Source: Rickettsiales bacterium (GTDB lineage: Bacteria; Pseudomonadota; Alphaproteobacteria; Rickettsiales; SXRF01). From it: a stretch of DNA of 64,000 nt. A model generated the notes under the pieces. The model saw only the letters and a list, made by a program, of their open reading frames with translations. It made no database searches and was not told the DNA's origin. The translations under genes and the position numbers were made by a program. The DNA is taken from the NCBI GenBank assembly GCA_041396965.1, contig JAWKXN010000001.1, positions 806,001 to 870,000 on the forward strand. The letters are read 5' to 3'. Below, piece by piece: positions 43,033 to 52,649 of the stretch (the stretch's first letter is position 1; the number at the start of each line of letters is the position of its first letter).

Positions 43033-44274
43033 CTACGCGGCTCTATCAAGTATCGTCATATCCGGTTTGATATTTAGACGTTCGAACACCCATGCCAAAG
43101 CTCTAGTAATCTCAAACATCATTTCATGGTTATGAGCTGGGGTCGGGGTTATCCTGAGACGCTCAGTACCTTTTGGCACGGTTGGATAATTTATAGGCTG
43201 AACATAAATATCGAATTGGTTAAGCAGCATATCAGAAGCCTGCTTACATAAAACCGGATCAGACACTAAAACCGGAAGTATGTGGCTTTGAGTAGGCATA
43301 ACCGGAACACCAGCTTTTTCCAGCATATTTTTTAAGGTTAATACATTATATTGCTGCATTTTACGCTCATCATCATTCTCCATCAGATGACTAATGCTAG
43401 CATTAGCTCCAGCCGCGAGAGCCGGAGGCAAGGCGGTGGTAAATATAAACCCTGAGGCATAGGAACGCACTACGTCAATGGTTGTTCTATCGCTTGCTAT
43501 ATACCCTCCCATAACTCCGTAAGCTTTACCTAACGTTCCTTGAACAATGGAAATCCTGTCCATAAGTCCATCACGCTCAGCTACACCAGCGCCATGTTGA
43601 CCATACATGCCAACAGCATGTACCTCATCAAGATAAGTAAGAGCATCATATTTATCGGCAAGGTCACATATCTCTTTAATAGGCGATATATCACCATCCA
43701 TAGAGTATACCGACTCAAAAGCTATTATTTTTGGGCGTTCCGGCGCTACGGATTTAAGCAATTTCTCCAGATGCTCCACATCATTATGACGAAATATCTT
43801 TTTTTCCGCTCTGCTTGCCCTTATACCCTGTATCATGGAGGCATGGTTATAAGCGTCAGAAAATATAACACAGTCAGGAAGAATAGAGCATAATGTGGAA
43901 AGAGTCGCCTCATTAGTTACATAGCCAGAGGTCATGACAAGACCAGCCTCTTTTTGATGAAGTCGCGCTATGGTATTTTCAAGAGTAACGATAGCGTGAT
44001 GAGTACCAGAAATATTACGAGTTCCACCAGCTCCCGCGCCATAACGACCTATGGCCTCACTCATCGCGGAAATTACTTTTGGATGTTGTCCCATTCCTAA
44101 ATAATCATTACTACACCAGACAGTAACGGTTCTGCCTGTTATATGACTTTTTGCTTTCGGAAAAGAACCGGCTTTGCGTTCCAAATCATTAAATACGCGA
44201 TACCTGCCTTCTTTTTTTACTTTGTTTAGACTGTTTAGTAGCAGTTTGTTATAATCTATCTTTTTATTAGTCAT
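43033..44274 (-). CDS. hemA: 5-aminolevulinate synthase
   Basis: PLP enzyme condensing glycine and succinyl-CoA to 5-aminolevulinate, the C4 (Shemin) entry to heme, characteristic of alphaproteobacteria. 413 residues: VWCSNDYLGMGQHPKVI, AGAGGTRNISGTHH, VYSMDGDISPI, DEVHAVGMYG and the PLP lysine in QGTLGKAYGVMGGYIA. It lies 20 bases downstream of the heme A synthase gene on the same strand, so heme synthesis and heme A formation may be co-transcribed. Confidence 0.97.
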   Translation of the reverse strand: MTNKKIDYNKLLLNSLNKVKKEGRYRVFNDLERKAGSFPKAKSHITGRTVTVWCSNDYLGMGQHPKVISAMSEAIGRYGAGAGGTRNISGTHHAIVTLENTIARLHQKEAGLVMTSGYVTNEATLSTLCSILPDCVIFSDAYNHASMIQGIRASRAEKKIFRHNDVEHLEKLLKSVAPERPKIIAFESVYSMDGDISPIKEICDLADKYDALTYLDEVHAVGMYGQHGAGVAERDGLMDRISIVQGTLGKAYGVMGGYIASDRTTIDVVRSYASGFIFTTALPPALAAGANASISHLMENDDERKMQQYNVLTLKNMLEKAGVPVMPTQSHILPVLVSDPVLCKQASDMLLNQFDIYVQPINYPTVPKGTERLRITPTPAHNHEMMFEITRALAWVFERLNIKPDMTILDRAA

Positions 44275-44294
44275 TTAACTAACTTGTATATGTT

Positions 44295-45350
44295 TCATTT
44301 GTAATTCAATAATTTATATATAAATAAGATTGAAACCATCCACAAAATCAGAGCATTTAACTGGTGGGCAAGCGCTATAAAAACAGGAACCCCATACAGC
44401 AAGGTAATCACACCAAGAAAAAATTGCGCCGTTATTACAAGTAGAATAAGTCCAAACTCATTATAAATCCCGCAAAGTCTAATATATTTTTTGTATAAAT
44501 ACCACCAAAATAACAGTATGACCACTATTAGGATAGCTAGATTCCGGTGTATAAACTGAACAAACGCCGCGTTTCCTAGTAATCCATTGTTATAAGATGC
44601 GCTACTATACAGCTCTGAGGGGAAAAATTCTCCATTCATATCAGGCCAAGTGTTATAAACTAGTCCAGCGTGCAGACCAGCGACAAAAGCGCCAAATATT
44701 ATTTGGATAAATAATAAAATAAACCATATTTTATAGGATAATATAGCGAAAGGAGGAAAAACTGTTTTGTTGTTTTCAGCTTTTATAAATTTTTTTTCAT
44801 ATATTATGTCCAAAAACAGCCATTCTATTAGCATAAAAATTATAAACGCTACTGACAGATGGAGCGCAAGCCGGAAATGGCTAACATAAACATTATCTTG
44901 CAACCCACTTTTTACCATTATCCAACCAATACCACCCTGAAGACCACCAAGTAACAATATACCGAGCATTCTAAATAATAGTTTTTTAGATACTGATTTT
45001 CTTATAGTAAATAGTATCATCGGTATAAAAAATACTATCCCAATAGCTCTTCCCAGCAGTCTATGGAAAAACTCCGGCCAAAATATGGTTTTGAATTCCT
45101 CAAGCGACATATGCGTATTAATAGCTTTATATTGAGGGATATTTTGGTAGCCGGCAAATTCTTCTTCCCATTCTTGTTGATTCAGTGGTGGGATAACACC
45201 ATGTATCAGCTTCCACTTGGTAATAGAAAGACCAGAACCTGAAAGGCGAGTATAACCACCAACCACAACCATACCGGCAACTAGCAACATGCACAGTAGT
45301 AACCATGCTATAATTTTTTTCTTATCACGACTCACAAGAGAAGAGGACAT
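44295..45350 (-). CDS. ctaA: Heme A synthase (COX15/CtaA)
   Basis: Converts heme O to heme A in the inner membrane. 351 residues from the ATG at 45350; the longer frame to 45449 adds 33 atypical residues. About eight helices. Family motifs: GGYTRLSGSGLSITKWKLIHGVIPPL, EFFHRLLGRAIG, GGLQGGIGWIMVKSGL, HLSVAFIIF, NTWPDMNGEFFPSE, FIHRNLA and AHQLNALIL, with the heme-ligand histidines. Presence implies an aa3-type oxidase elsewhere in the genome, since cbb3 enzymes use heme B. Confidence 0.94.
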   Translation of the reverse strand: MSSSLVSRDKKKIIAWLLLCMLLVAGMVVVGGYTRLSGSGLSITKWKLIHGVIPPLNQQEWEEEFAGYQNIPQYKAINTHMSLEEFKTIFWPEFFHRLLGRAIGIVFFIPMILFTIRKSVSKKLLFRMLGILLLGGLQGGIGWIMVKSGLQDNVYVSHFRLALHLSVAFIIFMLIEWLFLDIIYEKKFIKAENNKTVFPPFAILSYKIWFILLFIQIIFGAFVAGLHAGLVYNTWPDMNGEFFPSELYSSASYNNGLLGNAAFVQFIHRNLAILIVVILLFWWYLYKKYIRLCGIYNEFGLILLVITAQFFLGVITLLYGVPVFIALAHQLNALILWMVSILFIYKLLNYK

Positions 45351-45508
45351 TACTCTATATATCTTATAATTATTTGAAATAAGGTGATTCAGATTTACGC
45401 GTGAACATATAAATTTATTGTAGAAAAAACCAGCATAATATTTTATCAATCACTATTTATCGCACTTGGTTTCGCACCGCTTAACTCATCTACTTTCAAG
45501 ATATTATA

Positions 45509-46873
45509 ATGACACAAAATACCTTATTCTCCATAGACAGAGCCCACTTGTCAAAATTTCCACGTAATTGGCTAATATTAGGTGTCATAGGAGTAGCCAT
45601 AGCCGGATTATTTTCTCTGATTTTAGTTACAGCTCGTACACCAGGATTTTGTGGTGTTCCATTTTTTACAAAATTGTTCCGTGAGGCACTAGTAGTCCAT
45701 GTGGATTTATCGGTGCTTTCATGGTTTCTCGCTATAGCTTGTATGTTTTGGAGCTTATCCATAAATCATATCTATAAAAATACTATATTACTTTCTTATA
45801 TACAGAAAGCGGCGCAAATATGTTTCGCACTTTCCGTTATATTTATCTCACTTTCTCCTGTAAGTCAGCAGGGTGAAGGAGTGATGAGCAATTATATACC
45901 CGTCATCACTAACTATATATTTTTTCTAGGGTTGTCTTTTTTGTTATGCGGAGTGGTTTTTGCTGCTATCTCCATGTTTTTTAGCTATAATAATCAGCAT
46001 TCGGTATTTTCACCTCCGATAAATTTTGCGGTGTTAAGCAGTGGGATAATAACTTTATTCTCTGTAGCGGCGTTTTTATGGTCATTTTATCTATTACCAC
46101 CGGAAATTGATGGGCAACAATTTTATGAGATTGGTTTTTGGGGTGGTGGTCACGTTCTACAATTTACCCATACCCAAATTATGATGGTCTGCTGGTTGTG
46201 GCTTGCTATCACATTAAAGCCAAGTCTCTCGGTCTCATCAAAGCTTTTATATATAATATTTTCATTTGGATTAATTGCCGCTTTTATAACCCCAATTCCT
46301 TATTTGCTATTTGATGTTACCTCAATGGAGTATCGGGATTTCTTCACGGATTTAATGATATTTGTCGGTGGAATCGCCCCTATAATAATGCTTTTTATAA
46401 TATTTCCAGTGTTTTTTAATATAAAGAAAGAGGATAAAAAGAAAAATCGCGCTATCTATTCATCGCTTATCATGTCGGTAATTCTTTTTGTCTATGGTGG
46501 AGTGCTTGGCAGCCTTATTCATGGGCAAAATATAGTTATACCAGCTCACTATCACGGCTCTATTGTTGGTATTACCTTAGCTTTTATGGGTGTTTCTTAT
46601 CTGCTGCTTCCTTATTTCGGTTATCGTAAAGTTACAGAGTGGAAAATGACTTTCTGGCAACCAATCATTTATGGCGGTGGACAGCTATTGCACATTTCAG
46701 GACTAGCTTACTCAGGTGGCTATGGAAAATTACAGCGTAAAACGCCATGTGGAGCCTTGGAACTGACGCCAGACGTGAAAGTGGCCATGGGTATGATGGG
46801 CGGCGGTGGATTGCTAGCGATAATCGGTGGTCTATTATTTGTTATAGTAATAGTACGTGCCACTAGAAAATAA
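45509..46873 (+). CDS. Heme-copper oxidase subunit I-like membrane protein without the CuB His pair
   Basis: 454 residues with about twelve membrane helices. It aligns with heme-copper oxidase subunit I at FREALVVHVDLSVLSWFLAI (helix II His), FWGGGHVLQFTHTQIMM (helix VI) and IPAHYHGSIVGITLAFMG (helix X His-x-His, as in CcoN AHVHSGALGW). The helix VII His-His pair that completes the CuB site is not found. It may therefore bind heme without acting as an oxidase. It is divergent from ctaA, sharing a 158-base promoter region. This could be a heme carrier, assembly or sensory protein of the NorB/CcoN superfamily. Confidence 0.75.
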   Translation: MTQNTLFSIDRAHLSKFPRNWLILGVIGVAIAGLFSLILVTARTPGFCGVPFFTKLFREALVVHVDLSVLSWFLAIACMFWSLSINHIYKNTILLSYIQKAAQICFALSVIFISLSPVSQQGEGVMSNYIPVITNYIFFLGLSFLLCGVVFAAISMFFSYNNQHSVFSPPINFAVLSSGIITLFSVAAFLWSFYLLPPEIDGQQFYEIGFWGGGHVLQFTHTQIMMVCWLWLAITLKPSLSVSSKLLYIIFSFGLIAAFITPIPYLLFDVTSMEYRDFFTDLMIFVGGIAPIIMLFIIFPVFFNIKKEDKKKNRAIYSSLIMSVILFVYGGVLGSLIHGQNIVIPAHYHGSIVGITLAFMGVSYLLLPYFGYRKVTEWKMTFWQPIIYGGGQLLHISGLAYSGGYGKLQRKTPCGALELTPDVKVAMGMMGGGGLLAIIGGLLFVIVIVRATRK

Positions 46874-46893
46874 CTATCTTAAAATATCCTAGT

Positions 46894-47433
46894 TTATTGG
46901 ACAATAATTTCCTTAAATAACACATTATTTATTTCAATAGGAGCCAGCGCCTTATTCACTCTAAGTAATATTTCTTCTCTCAGTCTTTGAATACCAGCTG
47001 TTCCAGCCAAGTCACTAGCACGGAGTTCGCGCAAATATGTATTTATCACGTCAACTACACGTGGCAAATTTGACTCTATATAATTTATATCTTCTTCCTT
47101 CGGAACTTCAAGAATAATAGTGGTTTTCAAAAACTGCGAGGATTTTCTGGAGCTGTTTAGATTTACGATGAATTGTGGAACAGTGTAATAAACAGTCTTA
47201 ACTACCGGATTTCCGTGCTCATCCAGCTCTACTACTTCATCATCATCACTGTGTCCAGAATCACCCGATAACATCATGAAAGCGCCACCACCGCCGCCAG
47301 CTAACAGTAATAAAACAACAAGTAATATTATTAGTTTTTTCTTTTTAGATTTTTTCTGAGGTTTTCCTTCACCATCTTCCTGTGTTTCTCCATCACCGGC
47401 GTCCTCAATTTTTTCTTCTTCGTCATCGACCAT
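46894..47433 (-). CDS. fliL: Flagellar basal body-associated protein FliL
   Basis: 179 residues: an acidic N-terminus, a Lys-rich stop, one membrane helix (about 32-54, LIILLVVLLLLAGGGGGAFMM) and a periplasmic FliL domain (TVYYTVPQFIVNLNSSRKSSQFLKTTIILEV) ending LFKEIIVQ. It sits near the stator and supports torque. In many alphaproteobacteria fliL is directly upstream of fliM; here they are about 3 kb apart and in opposite directions, so the cluster has been rearranged. Confidence 0.93.
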   Translation of the reverse strand: MVDDEEEKIEDAGDGETQEDGEGKPQKKSKKKKLIILLVVLLLLAGGGGGAFMMLSGDSGHSDDDEVVELDEHGNPVVKTVYYTVPQFIVNLNSSRKSSQFLKTTIILEVPKEEDINYIESNLPRVVDVINTYLRELRASDLAGTAGIQRLREEILLRVNKALAPIEINNVLFKEIIVQ

Positions 47434-47557
47434 AATAATATCCTATTTCTCAGGTGCTTGATTATTCACCATGTAAGTTAATTATGTGTAAATTTCAAAC
47501 GACAAAACAGTGTATATAATTAGTACATATACTCCAGCATTGATTCCATATGAATAA

Positions 47558-48412
47558 CTAAACAGTAGTTATATCAGGAGCGTCCACTCTCTTCATGCCA
47601 ACTATATGATAGCCGGAATCAACGTGCATAATCTCACCGGTCGTACCTCTCCCTAAGTCAGATAGAAGATAAAGAGCGGCTCCACCAACGTCATTTATGG
47701 TAGTGTTACGCCCTAGAGGGGAATTATATTCGTTCCATTTCAAAATATAACGGAAATCACCAATGCCAGAAGCCGCTAATGTTTTAACTGGACCAGCGGA
47801 AATGGCGTTTACCCTGATATTTTCGGTGCCAAGATCCATAGCGAGATAGCGTACACTAGCCTCAAGAGCGGCTTTTGCCACTCCCATCACATTATAATGA
47901 GGGACAACTTTTTCCGCTCCATAATAAGTGAGGGTAAGCATACTACCGCCATCCTTCATCAGCTTGCTTGCTCTTCTAGCAAGAGCGGTAAAAGAGTAGC
48001 AAGAGATATTCATACTCATTTGAAAATTCTCAAAAGAAGTATCAACATACTTTCCTTTAAGTTCATTTTTATCGGAAAAAGCTATAGCGTGAACAAGGAA
48101 ATCTAGTTTCCCCCATTTACTCTCAATCTTAGAAAAAAGATCATCAATACTGTCGCTATCCGTAACGTCGCAAGGTATTATTACATCAGAACCAACGCTT
48201 TGCGCTAACGGACGCACTCTTTTCTCAAGAGCCTCACCTTGATAAGTAAAGCCAATTTCCGCTCCTTGAGCGTACAGATATTTCGTGATCCCCCAAGCTA
48301 GCGATTTGTCATTGGCGACCCCCATAACAAGACCACGCTTACCAGCCATCAGCGCGCCTTGCGGCACATCAACATACTCAGATTCTTTTACCATTTCCAA
48401 TTCAGCTACCAT
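47558..48412 (-). CDS. fabI: Enoyl-ACP reductase (NADH)
   Basis: Last reductive step of fatty-acid elongation. 284 residues of short-chain dehydrogenase fold: GLVMGVANDKSLAWGIT, FLVHAIAFSDKNELKG, the catalytic Tyr-x6-Lys arrangement in YYGAEKVVPHYNVMGVAKAALE, and AGPVKTLAASGI. It starts with about 25 extra residues before the Rossmann motif compared with E. coli FabI; internal Met22 (MAGKRGLVMG) is an alternative start. It lies 18 bases after the 17 kDa lipoprotein gene. Confidence 0.95.
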   Translation of the reverse strand: MVAELEMVKESEYVDVPQGALMAGKRGLVMGVANDKSLAWGITKYLYAQGAEIGFTYQGEALEKRVRPLAQSVGSDVIIPCDVTDSDSIDDLFSKIESKWGKLDFLVHAIAFSDKNELKGKYVDTSFENFQMSMNISCYSFTALARRASKLMKDGGSMLTLTYYGAEKVVPHYNVMGVAKAALEASVRYLAMDLGTENIRVNAISAGPVKTLAASGIGDFRYILKWNEYNSPLGRNTTINDVGGAALYLLSDLGRGTTGEIMHVDSGYHIVGMKRVDAPDITTV

Positions 48413-48430
48413 AAAATCAGATTAATTTTA

Positions 48431-48949
48431 TTACTCAACAATTTTCCATGAACCATCAGGCTCTCTACAAGCTGTTCCATAACCAGTTTGTCTTTTACCA
48501 GCTACGATAATAACCTGATTATACTCACGACAATATTGACCACTGGAATTTTGGTAGTAGTTAGAAGGTGTTATAGCCCCATGAGTTCCTGTCTCAGAGT
48601 TTTTCCAAGGCAGAGCCTGCCCACTTGGAGAGGTCTCAAGAGCTCTTTGTGAAGCCAGATTATAAGCGTGTATATCCGCTCTATCTAGTGATGAACCTAC
48701 AGAGTTACCAATCGCCGCCCCAAGTAAAGTTCCAGCTATGGTAGCTGCGGTTTGACCAGCGCCACCACCAATATTGTGTCCTATAACACCGCCACCTATA
48801 GCACCTGCTAAAGTTCCAATATCCTGTTTATTTACGTTATTACCACCTTGTAGAACACCACGACTTCCGCCATAACCATTATTTTGGCACGCTGCGACAA
48901 GTGGAATTATACTTGCCACCACCGCTATTTTCAAGGTTAACCTATTCAT
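48431..48949 (-). CDS. 17 kDa surface antigen-like glycine-zipper lipoprotein
   Basis: 172 residues with a lipoprotein signal (lipobox VAAC, Cys21), then a glycine-zipper 2TM region (IGTLAGAIGGGVIGHNIGGG and TIAGTLLGAAIGNSVGSSLD) and a C-terminal domain with YCREYNQVIIVAGKRQTGYGTACREPDG. This is the layout of the rickettsial 17 kDa antigen and related alphaproteobacterial outer-membrane lipoproteins. It is probably co-transcribed with fabI. Confidence 0.9.
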   Translation of the reverse strand: MNRLTLKIAVVASIIPLVAACQNNGYGGSRGVLQGGNNVNKQDIGTLAGAIGGGVIGHNIGGGAGQTAATIAGTLLGAAIGNSVGSSLDRADIHAYNLASQRALETSPSGQALPWKNSETGTHGAITPSNYYQNSSGQYCREYNQVIIVAGKRQTGYGTACREPDGSWKIVE

Positions 48950-49256
48950 AAATATAGCCTTTCTTGATAATTAATATTGTTGTAACCATCTATATTCTAA
49001 TCAAAAACCATTACATATCAACGAATATCTATTTCACAAAATGACATTATTATCAACTACCAATAGGAATATAAATAATTACAGTTATGTAATATTTATT
49101 ATAATATATTGTTTTGTGAATAAATTTTTATAATTTATGTAATAAAACAGTAATATTTAACTTATTGAATTAAGGGGAGTTGAGTGTAAAATATAGTCAG
49201 GTGTAATGGTAGGCTTAGATGAACTGGGTCTAATTTAGGGTTTTACAAAACGTACA
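48950..49256. other. AT-rich divergent intergenic region
   Basis: 307 bases between two divergent genes, very AT-rich, with no hairpin repeat or gene recognised. It must hold both promoters. Confidence 0.4.
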
Positions 49257-49733
49257 ATGGTTTCTTTTGGTATACATAATATTACGGATAAAATGACTCC
49301 GAGTGGTAGCTCTGTAAAGTCAGCGCGAGTTGTGGATGATGACATAACCATAGATGATGAGGCGCGCGCGGAAAGAGACAAGGTCTTACGTGGTCATAGA
49401 AAGAGCGCGCAGTTTTTTAGTATGGCAGAGCCAGTGTTATTTATGCTTGGTAGCGCCGCGTTACTTACCGCTGCAGCTATAGGATCCGCTTTTATTTCAG
49501 CCAAGCATCATCACAGAGCTACTTTTAATTCAGTTGAGGTCAATGCTCAGCATACAGCTAAATATATAGCTAAGGAAATGAAAAAAGAGGGTATAGAAGG
49601 GCAAGTGACAAATAAATCAAGCAATACACCAGAAAAAGAATATCAGAACAACCAAAGATCTGATGGTAAGCAATGGACTCAGATTGTGAAAAGCAAAGAG
49701 ACGAATCCTGAATTATCAATGTCAAGGCATTAA
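49257..49733 (+). CDS. Hypothetical single-pass membrane protein
   Basis: 158 residues, not recognised. The N-terminal 55 residues are hydrophilic (SARVVDDDITIDDEARAERD), then one membrane helix (about 60-83, VLFMLGSAALLTAAAIGSAF) and a hydrophilic C-terminal half with KHHHRA and KYIAKEMKKEGIEGQV. Probably an inner-membrane protein with its C-terminus outside or a tail-anchored-like form. It stands alone, 265 bases before fliM on the same strand. Confidence 0.55.
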   Translation: MVSFGIHNITDKMTPSGSSVKSARVVDDDITIDDEARAERDKVLRGHRKSAQFFSMAEPVLFMLGSAALLTAAAIGSAFISAKHHHRATFNSVEVNAQHTAKYIAKEMKKEGIEGQVTNKSSNTPEKEYQNNQRSDGKQWTQIVKSKETNPELSMSRH

Positions 49734-49998
49734 ACAAAACTCCAAGTTCTTATCGCTAATTTTTTCCTTTTGTTAATTTCTTCGTAATTAATGTCTTCTA
49801 TATCTATGGTGATAATCAGGTAGACCATGAATTTTTTGCATGTAATTTGCTTATATAGTTGCTAGTGATTTTTCTAAAAAAGTTTAGTTGTTTAATTTAT
49901 TATTATTTATGTTATTCATTATTTCATCGCGACTTATCTTGACATAGAATTTTAGTACGAAGATGGAAGCGAGCGTAACTAATTTTTAGAGATGTTTT

Positions 49999-51132
49999 AT
50001 GGCTGATGATGAAGAAGACAAGGTAAATGATGAAGATGCCGCCGCTGAATGGGCGTCAATGCTTGAGCTTGAGGAGCAGAAAGCGAAAGATGGAGAGGGC
50101 GGAGAAGAGGAAAAAGCAGCCTCCGGAGAAGATTCAGAAGATGATGAGGAGATGGCGCGTGTCCTTAACCAAGATGAAATAGATAGTCTTCTTGGTTTTG
50201 AATCACACAAAGAAGGTGGGGTTTCGCGTAGTGATGGAATTTTCGCCATTTTAGACAAATCAATGACGGCGTATGAAAAGCTACCTATGATGGAGGTGGT
50301 TTTTGATCGTTTAGTACGCCAATTATCAACGTCATTGCGTAATTTTACATCGGAAAATGTTGATATCAATCTTGAGTCAATGACCAGCATAAAATTTGAT
50401 GATTATCTCAATTCAATACCGCTACCGGCTCTTCTGGTGGTTTTTAGAGCGGTGGAGTGGGAAAATTTTGGAATAATAACTGTTGATAGCTCACAAATCT
50501 ATTCAATGGTGGATATATTACTCGGTGGCAGAAAATCCGAAAGACCTGTGCGGATTGAGGGCAGACCTTATACTACTATAGAGCAAGATATTATAAAAAG
50601 AATGGTAGATGTTGTTCTCGCTGACATGAGCGCGGCGTTTGAGCCTTTATCTCCTGTTACTTTTCATTTTGATCGGCTGGAAAGTAATCCGCGTTTTGCC
50701 ACCATCACCAGGCCAGGAAATCCAGCCTTACTAGTGAAATTTCACATTGATATGGCAGATGAACGTGGAGGAATGCTAGAGATATTGTTGCCACACTCTA
50801 CGTTAGAACCTGTACGTGACTTGTTACTGCAAATGTTCATGGGAGAGAATTTTGGTAAGGATACAGTATGGGAAAAATATCTCGGTAAGGAAATACGTGG
50901 GACTAATGTTGAGATTGAGGCTATATTAAAAGAAAAAAATGTACCTATGATAGATGTAATGAGACTAAAAGTAGGTAGTACTATTTTATTAGACTGTAAG
51001 GTTGATGATGATGTGATACTTCGTTGTGGTAACATACCTATTACATCTGGAGCGTTGGGTAGAGTTGGTGAAAATATAGCTATTTCTCTAAACGAGCCGA
51101 TTAAACAGAAAATAAAGGATGTGCAGTTATGA
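49999..51132 (+). CDS. fliM: Flagellar motor switch protein FliM
   Basis: C-ring component that binds phosphorylated CheY. 377 residues. An acidic N-terminal extension (about 50 residues, AAEWASMLELEEQKAKDG) precedes the CheY-binding helix ARVLNQDEIDSLLGF, as in several other alphaproteobacteria. The middle domain (SQIYSMVDILLGGRKSERPVRIEGRPYTTIEQ) and C-terminal SpoA domain (VGSTILLDCKVDDDVILRCGN) follow. Its stop overlaps the next gene's ATG by four bases. Confidence 0.96.
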   Translation: MADDEEDKVNDEDAAAEWASMLELEEQKAKDGEGGEEEKAASGEDSEDDEEMARVLNQDEIDSLLGFESHKEGGVSRSDGIFAILDKSMTAYEKLPMMEVVFDRLVRQLSTSLRNFTSENVDINLESMTSIKFDDYLNSIPLPALLVVFRAVEWENFGIITVDSSQIYSMVDILLGGRKSERPVRIEGRPYTTIEQDIIKRMVDVVLADMSAAFEPLSPVTFHFDRLESNPRFATITRPGNPALLVKFHIDMADERGGMLEILLPHSTLEPVRDLLLQMFMGENFGKDTVWEKYLGKEIRGTNVEIEAILKEKNVPMIDVMRLKVGSTILLDCKVDDDVILRCGNIPITSGALGRVGENIAISLNEPIKQKIKDVQL

Positions 51133-51800
51133 CAGCGGGTCTGGTTGGCATAATTCTAAATCTTGCCATTATAGTTTTGTTACTTGCCACGATAAGCTAT
51201 TGTTGGATACTTAATAAAAGAATAAGGATTCTTCAGGATGGTAAAAGTGAGCTGGCAAAGTTACTTAAACATTTTGATGAATCAACCACCAGAGCTTCCG
51301 ATACTATAATTACCTTACAGTCAGCCAGCAAAAAGATAGGTGAGAATATGCAAAGCAGGATTGATAGGGCTGGTTATGTAATTGATGATCTTTCATTCAT
51401 GGTTGAGAAAGGAAATAACATTATTGAGAAGATGGAAGCTAACTTAGCTGTTGATCGTGCTCGCGGCAATATAGTCCCTGAGCGCTTTAACAAAGAATAT
51501 AACGATGAGGACAGTAAAGAGCGTAGAGATTATAAAAATCAAGATTTTTCTGATGAGTATGATGTTGCTGATGACGGTGATACAATTAGCAAGAAAGCCA
51601 TTAAGATAATAGACAAAATATCAGCGAGAGATAAAACAGCGGCCTCTTTAGAAGCTGTGTTGGGCAGACGCTCAAACGAAAACAGAAGATCCTCTGATGA
51701 ATCTGTAAAGAATAAAATTAAACGTAAAGCAAAAACCTCTTCTAGAACAAGAGCTGAGAAAGAGTTGTTAGATATGATAAGATCTGGGATAAAAGGGTAA
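51129..51800 (+). CDS. Flagellar-operon membrane protein with coiled coil
   Basis: 223 residues: an N-terminal membrane helix (about 5-27, GIILNLAIIVLLLATISYCW), a helical coiled region (30-105) and a long charged tail ending in RTRAEKELLDMIRSGIKG. It occupies the place between fliM and motE, where alphaproteobacterial flagellar operons carry a conserved protein of unknown function (I believe the DUF6468 type, not certain). It is coupled to fliM by a 4-base overlap and lies 3 bases before the next gene. Role presumably in motor or stator assembly. Confidence 0.75.
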   Translation: MTAGLVGIILNLAIIVLLLATISYCWILNKRIRILQDGKSELAKLLKHFDESTTRASDTIITLQSASKKIGENMQSRIDRAGYVIDDLSFMVEKGNNIIEKMEANLAVDRARGNIVPERFNKEYNDEDSKERRDYKNQDFSDEYDVADDGDTISKKAIKIIDKISARDKTAASLEAVLGRRSNENRRSSDESVKNKIKRKAKTSSRTRAEKELLDMIRSGIKG

Positions 51801-51803
51801 GAA

Positions 51804-52553
51804 ATGCCAAAGATATTTCGTATTCTGCCACTTACTATAATTGTAGCCGTAATGTTTCTTGGTCTTAAGACAGTTGATTTAATAAATGGAGTAAGACTAT
51901 TCGCCATTTCTAGTGTGGAAGCGAAAGAAGAGGAAAAAGAGTCGCCTGTTTCCAATACTGATCCGTCAAAGGAATCAGATGGTAAAAATCAAGATGAGAA
52001 ATCAAAAGAAGGTGACAAGGATAAAGAAGGTGGTGAGGAAAGCGCGGGTGATGAGAAAAAGAATCCAGCGGTTTCAAAGGAGGCTGGGACTACCATTGAT
52101 AGTCGCTTTAGCAAAGTTGAGATAGAGCTTCTTGAAAGCCTTTCTGAACGTCGTAGAGAATTAGAAATTTGGGAAAAAAATATTCAGATAAAGGAATCAA
52201 TGCTGGACGCTACCGAAAAACGTATTGAAAATAAAATCGCTCAGATTGAGGCGATGAAGAAGCAGGTAGCTATGTTGCTTGAGGAATATAACGTAAAGGA
52301 AGACGCTAAAATTAATAGTCTGATAAAAATTTATGAGAATATGAAACCAGCAGAAGCCGCTAGAATATTTGATGAGGTGGAAATGCCTATTTTGCTTTTG
52401 GTAATAGACGGTATGGCGGAAAAAAAGGCAGCTCCTATTTTAGCCGCGATGTCGCCAAAAAAAGCTAAACAACTTACGGTAGAGCTTGCTAATGAACGTA
52501 AGATTAATACCAAGATAACGTCTGGCATAGTATCAAAAATTGACAATAGATAG
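51804..52553 (+). CDS. motE: MotE-like flagellar protein (MgtE_N domain)
   Basis: 249 residues with an N-terminal signal or anchor segment (1-30), a Lys/Glu/Asp-rich disordered linker (40-95), a coiled coil (RRRELEIWEKNIQIKESMLDATEKRIENKI) and a C-terminal MgtE_N/FliG-like domain (NMKPAEAARIFDEVEMPILLLVIDGMAEKKAAPILAAMSPKKAKQL). In alphaproteobacteria such proteins (MotE) are periplasmic chaperones for motor proteins. It is the third gene of the fliM operon. Confidence 0.8.
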   Translation: MPKIFRILPLTIIVAVMFLGLKTVDLINGVRLFAISSVEAKEEEKESPVSNTDPSKESDGKNQDEKSKEGDKDKEGGEESAGDEKKNPAVSKEAGTTIDSRFSKVEIELLESLSERRRELEIWEKNIQIKESMLDATEKRIENKIAQIEAMKKQVAMLLEEYNVKEDAKINSLIKIYENMKPAEAARIFDEVEMPILLLVIDGMAEKKAAPILAAMSPKKAKQLTVELANERKINTKITSGIVSKIDNR

Positions 52554-52649
52554 CTATGGCTATAAATATATCCGCCTATCTGGATAGATTTTGATAATCA
52601 GCGCGATGATAATAGCTATAAGTAATAATATAATCAGTATGGATGTATA

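Noticed and set aside
50152..50170. Later FliM start at MARVLNQDEIDSLLGF
   Set aside because: The acidic extension upstream is in frame, lacks stops and resembles other alphaproteobacterial FliM N-termini; spacing from a ribosome site is poor for the internal ATG.
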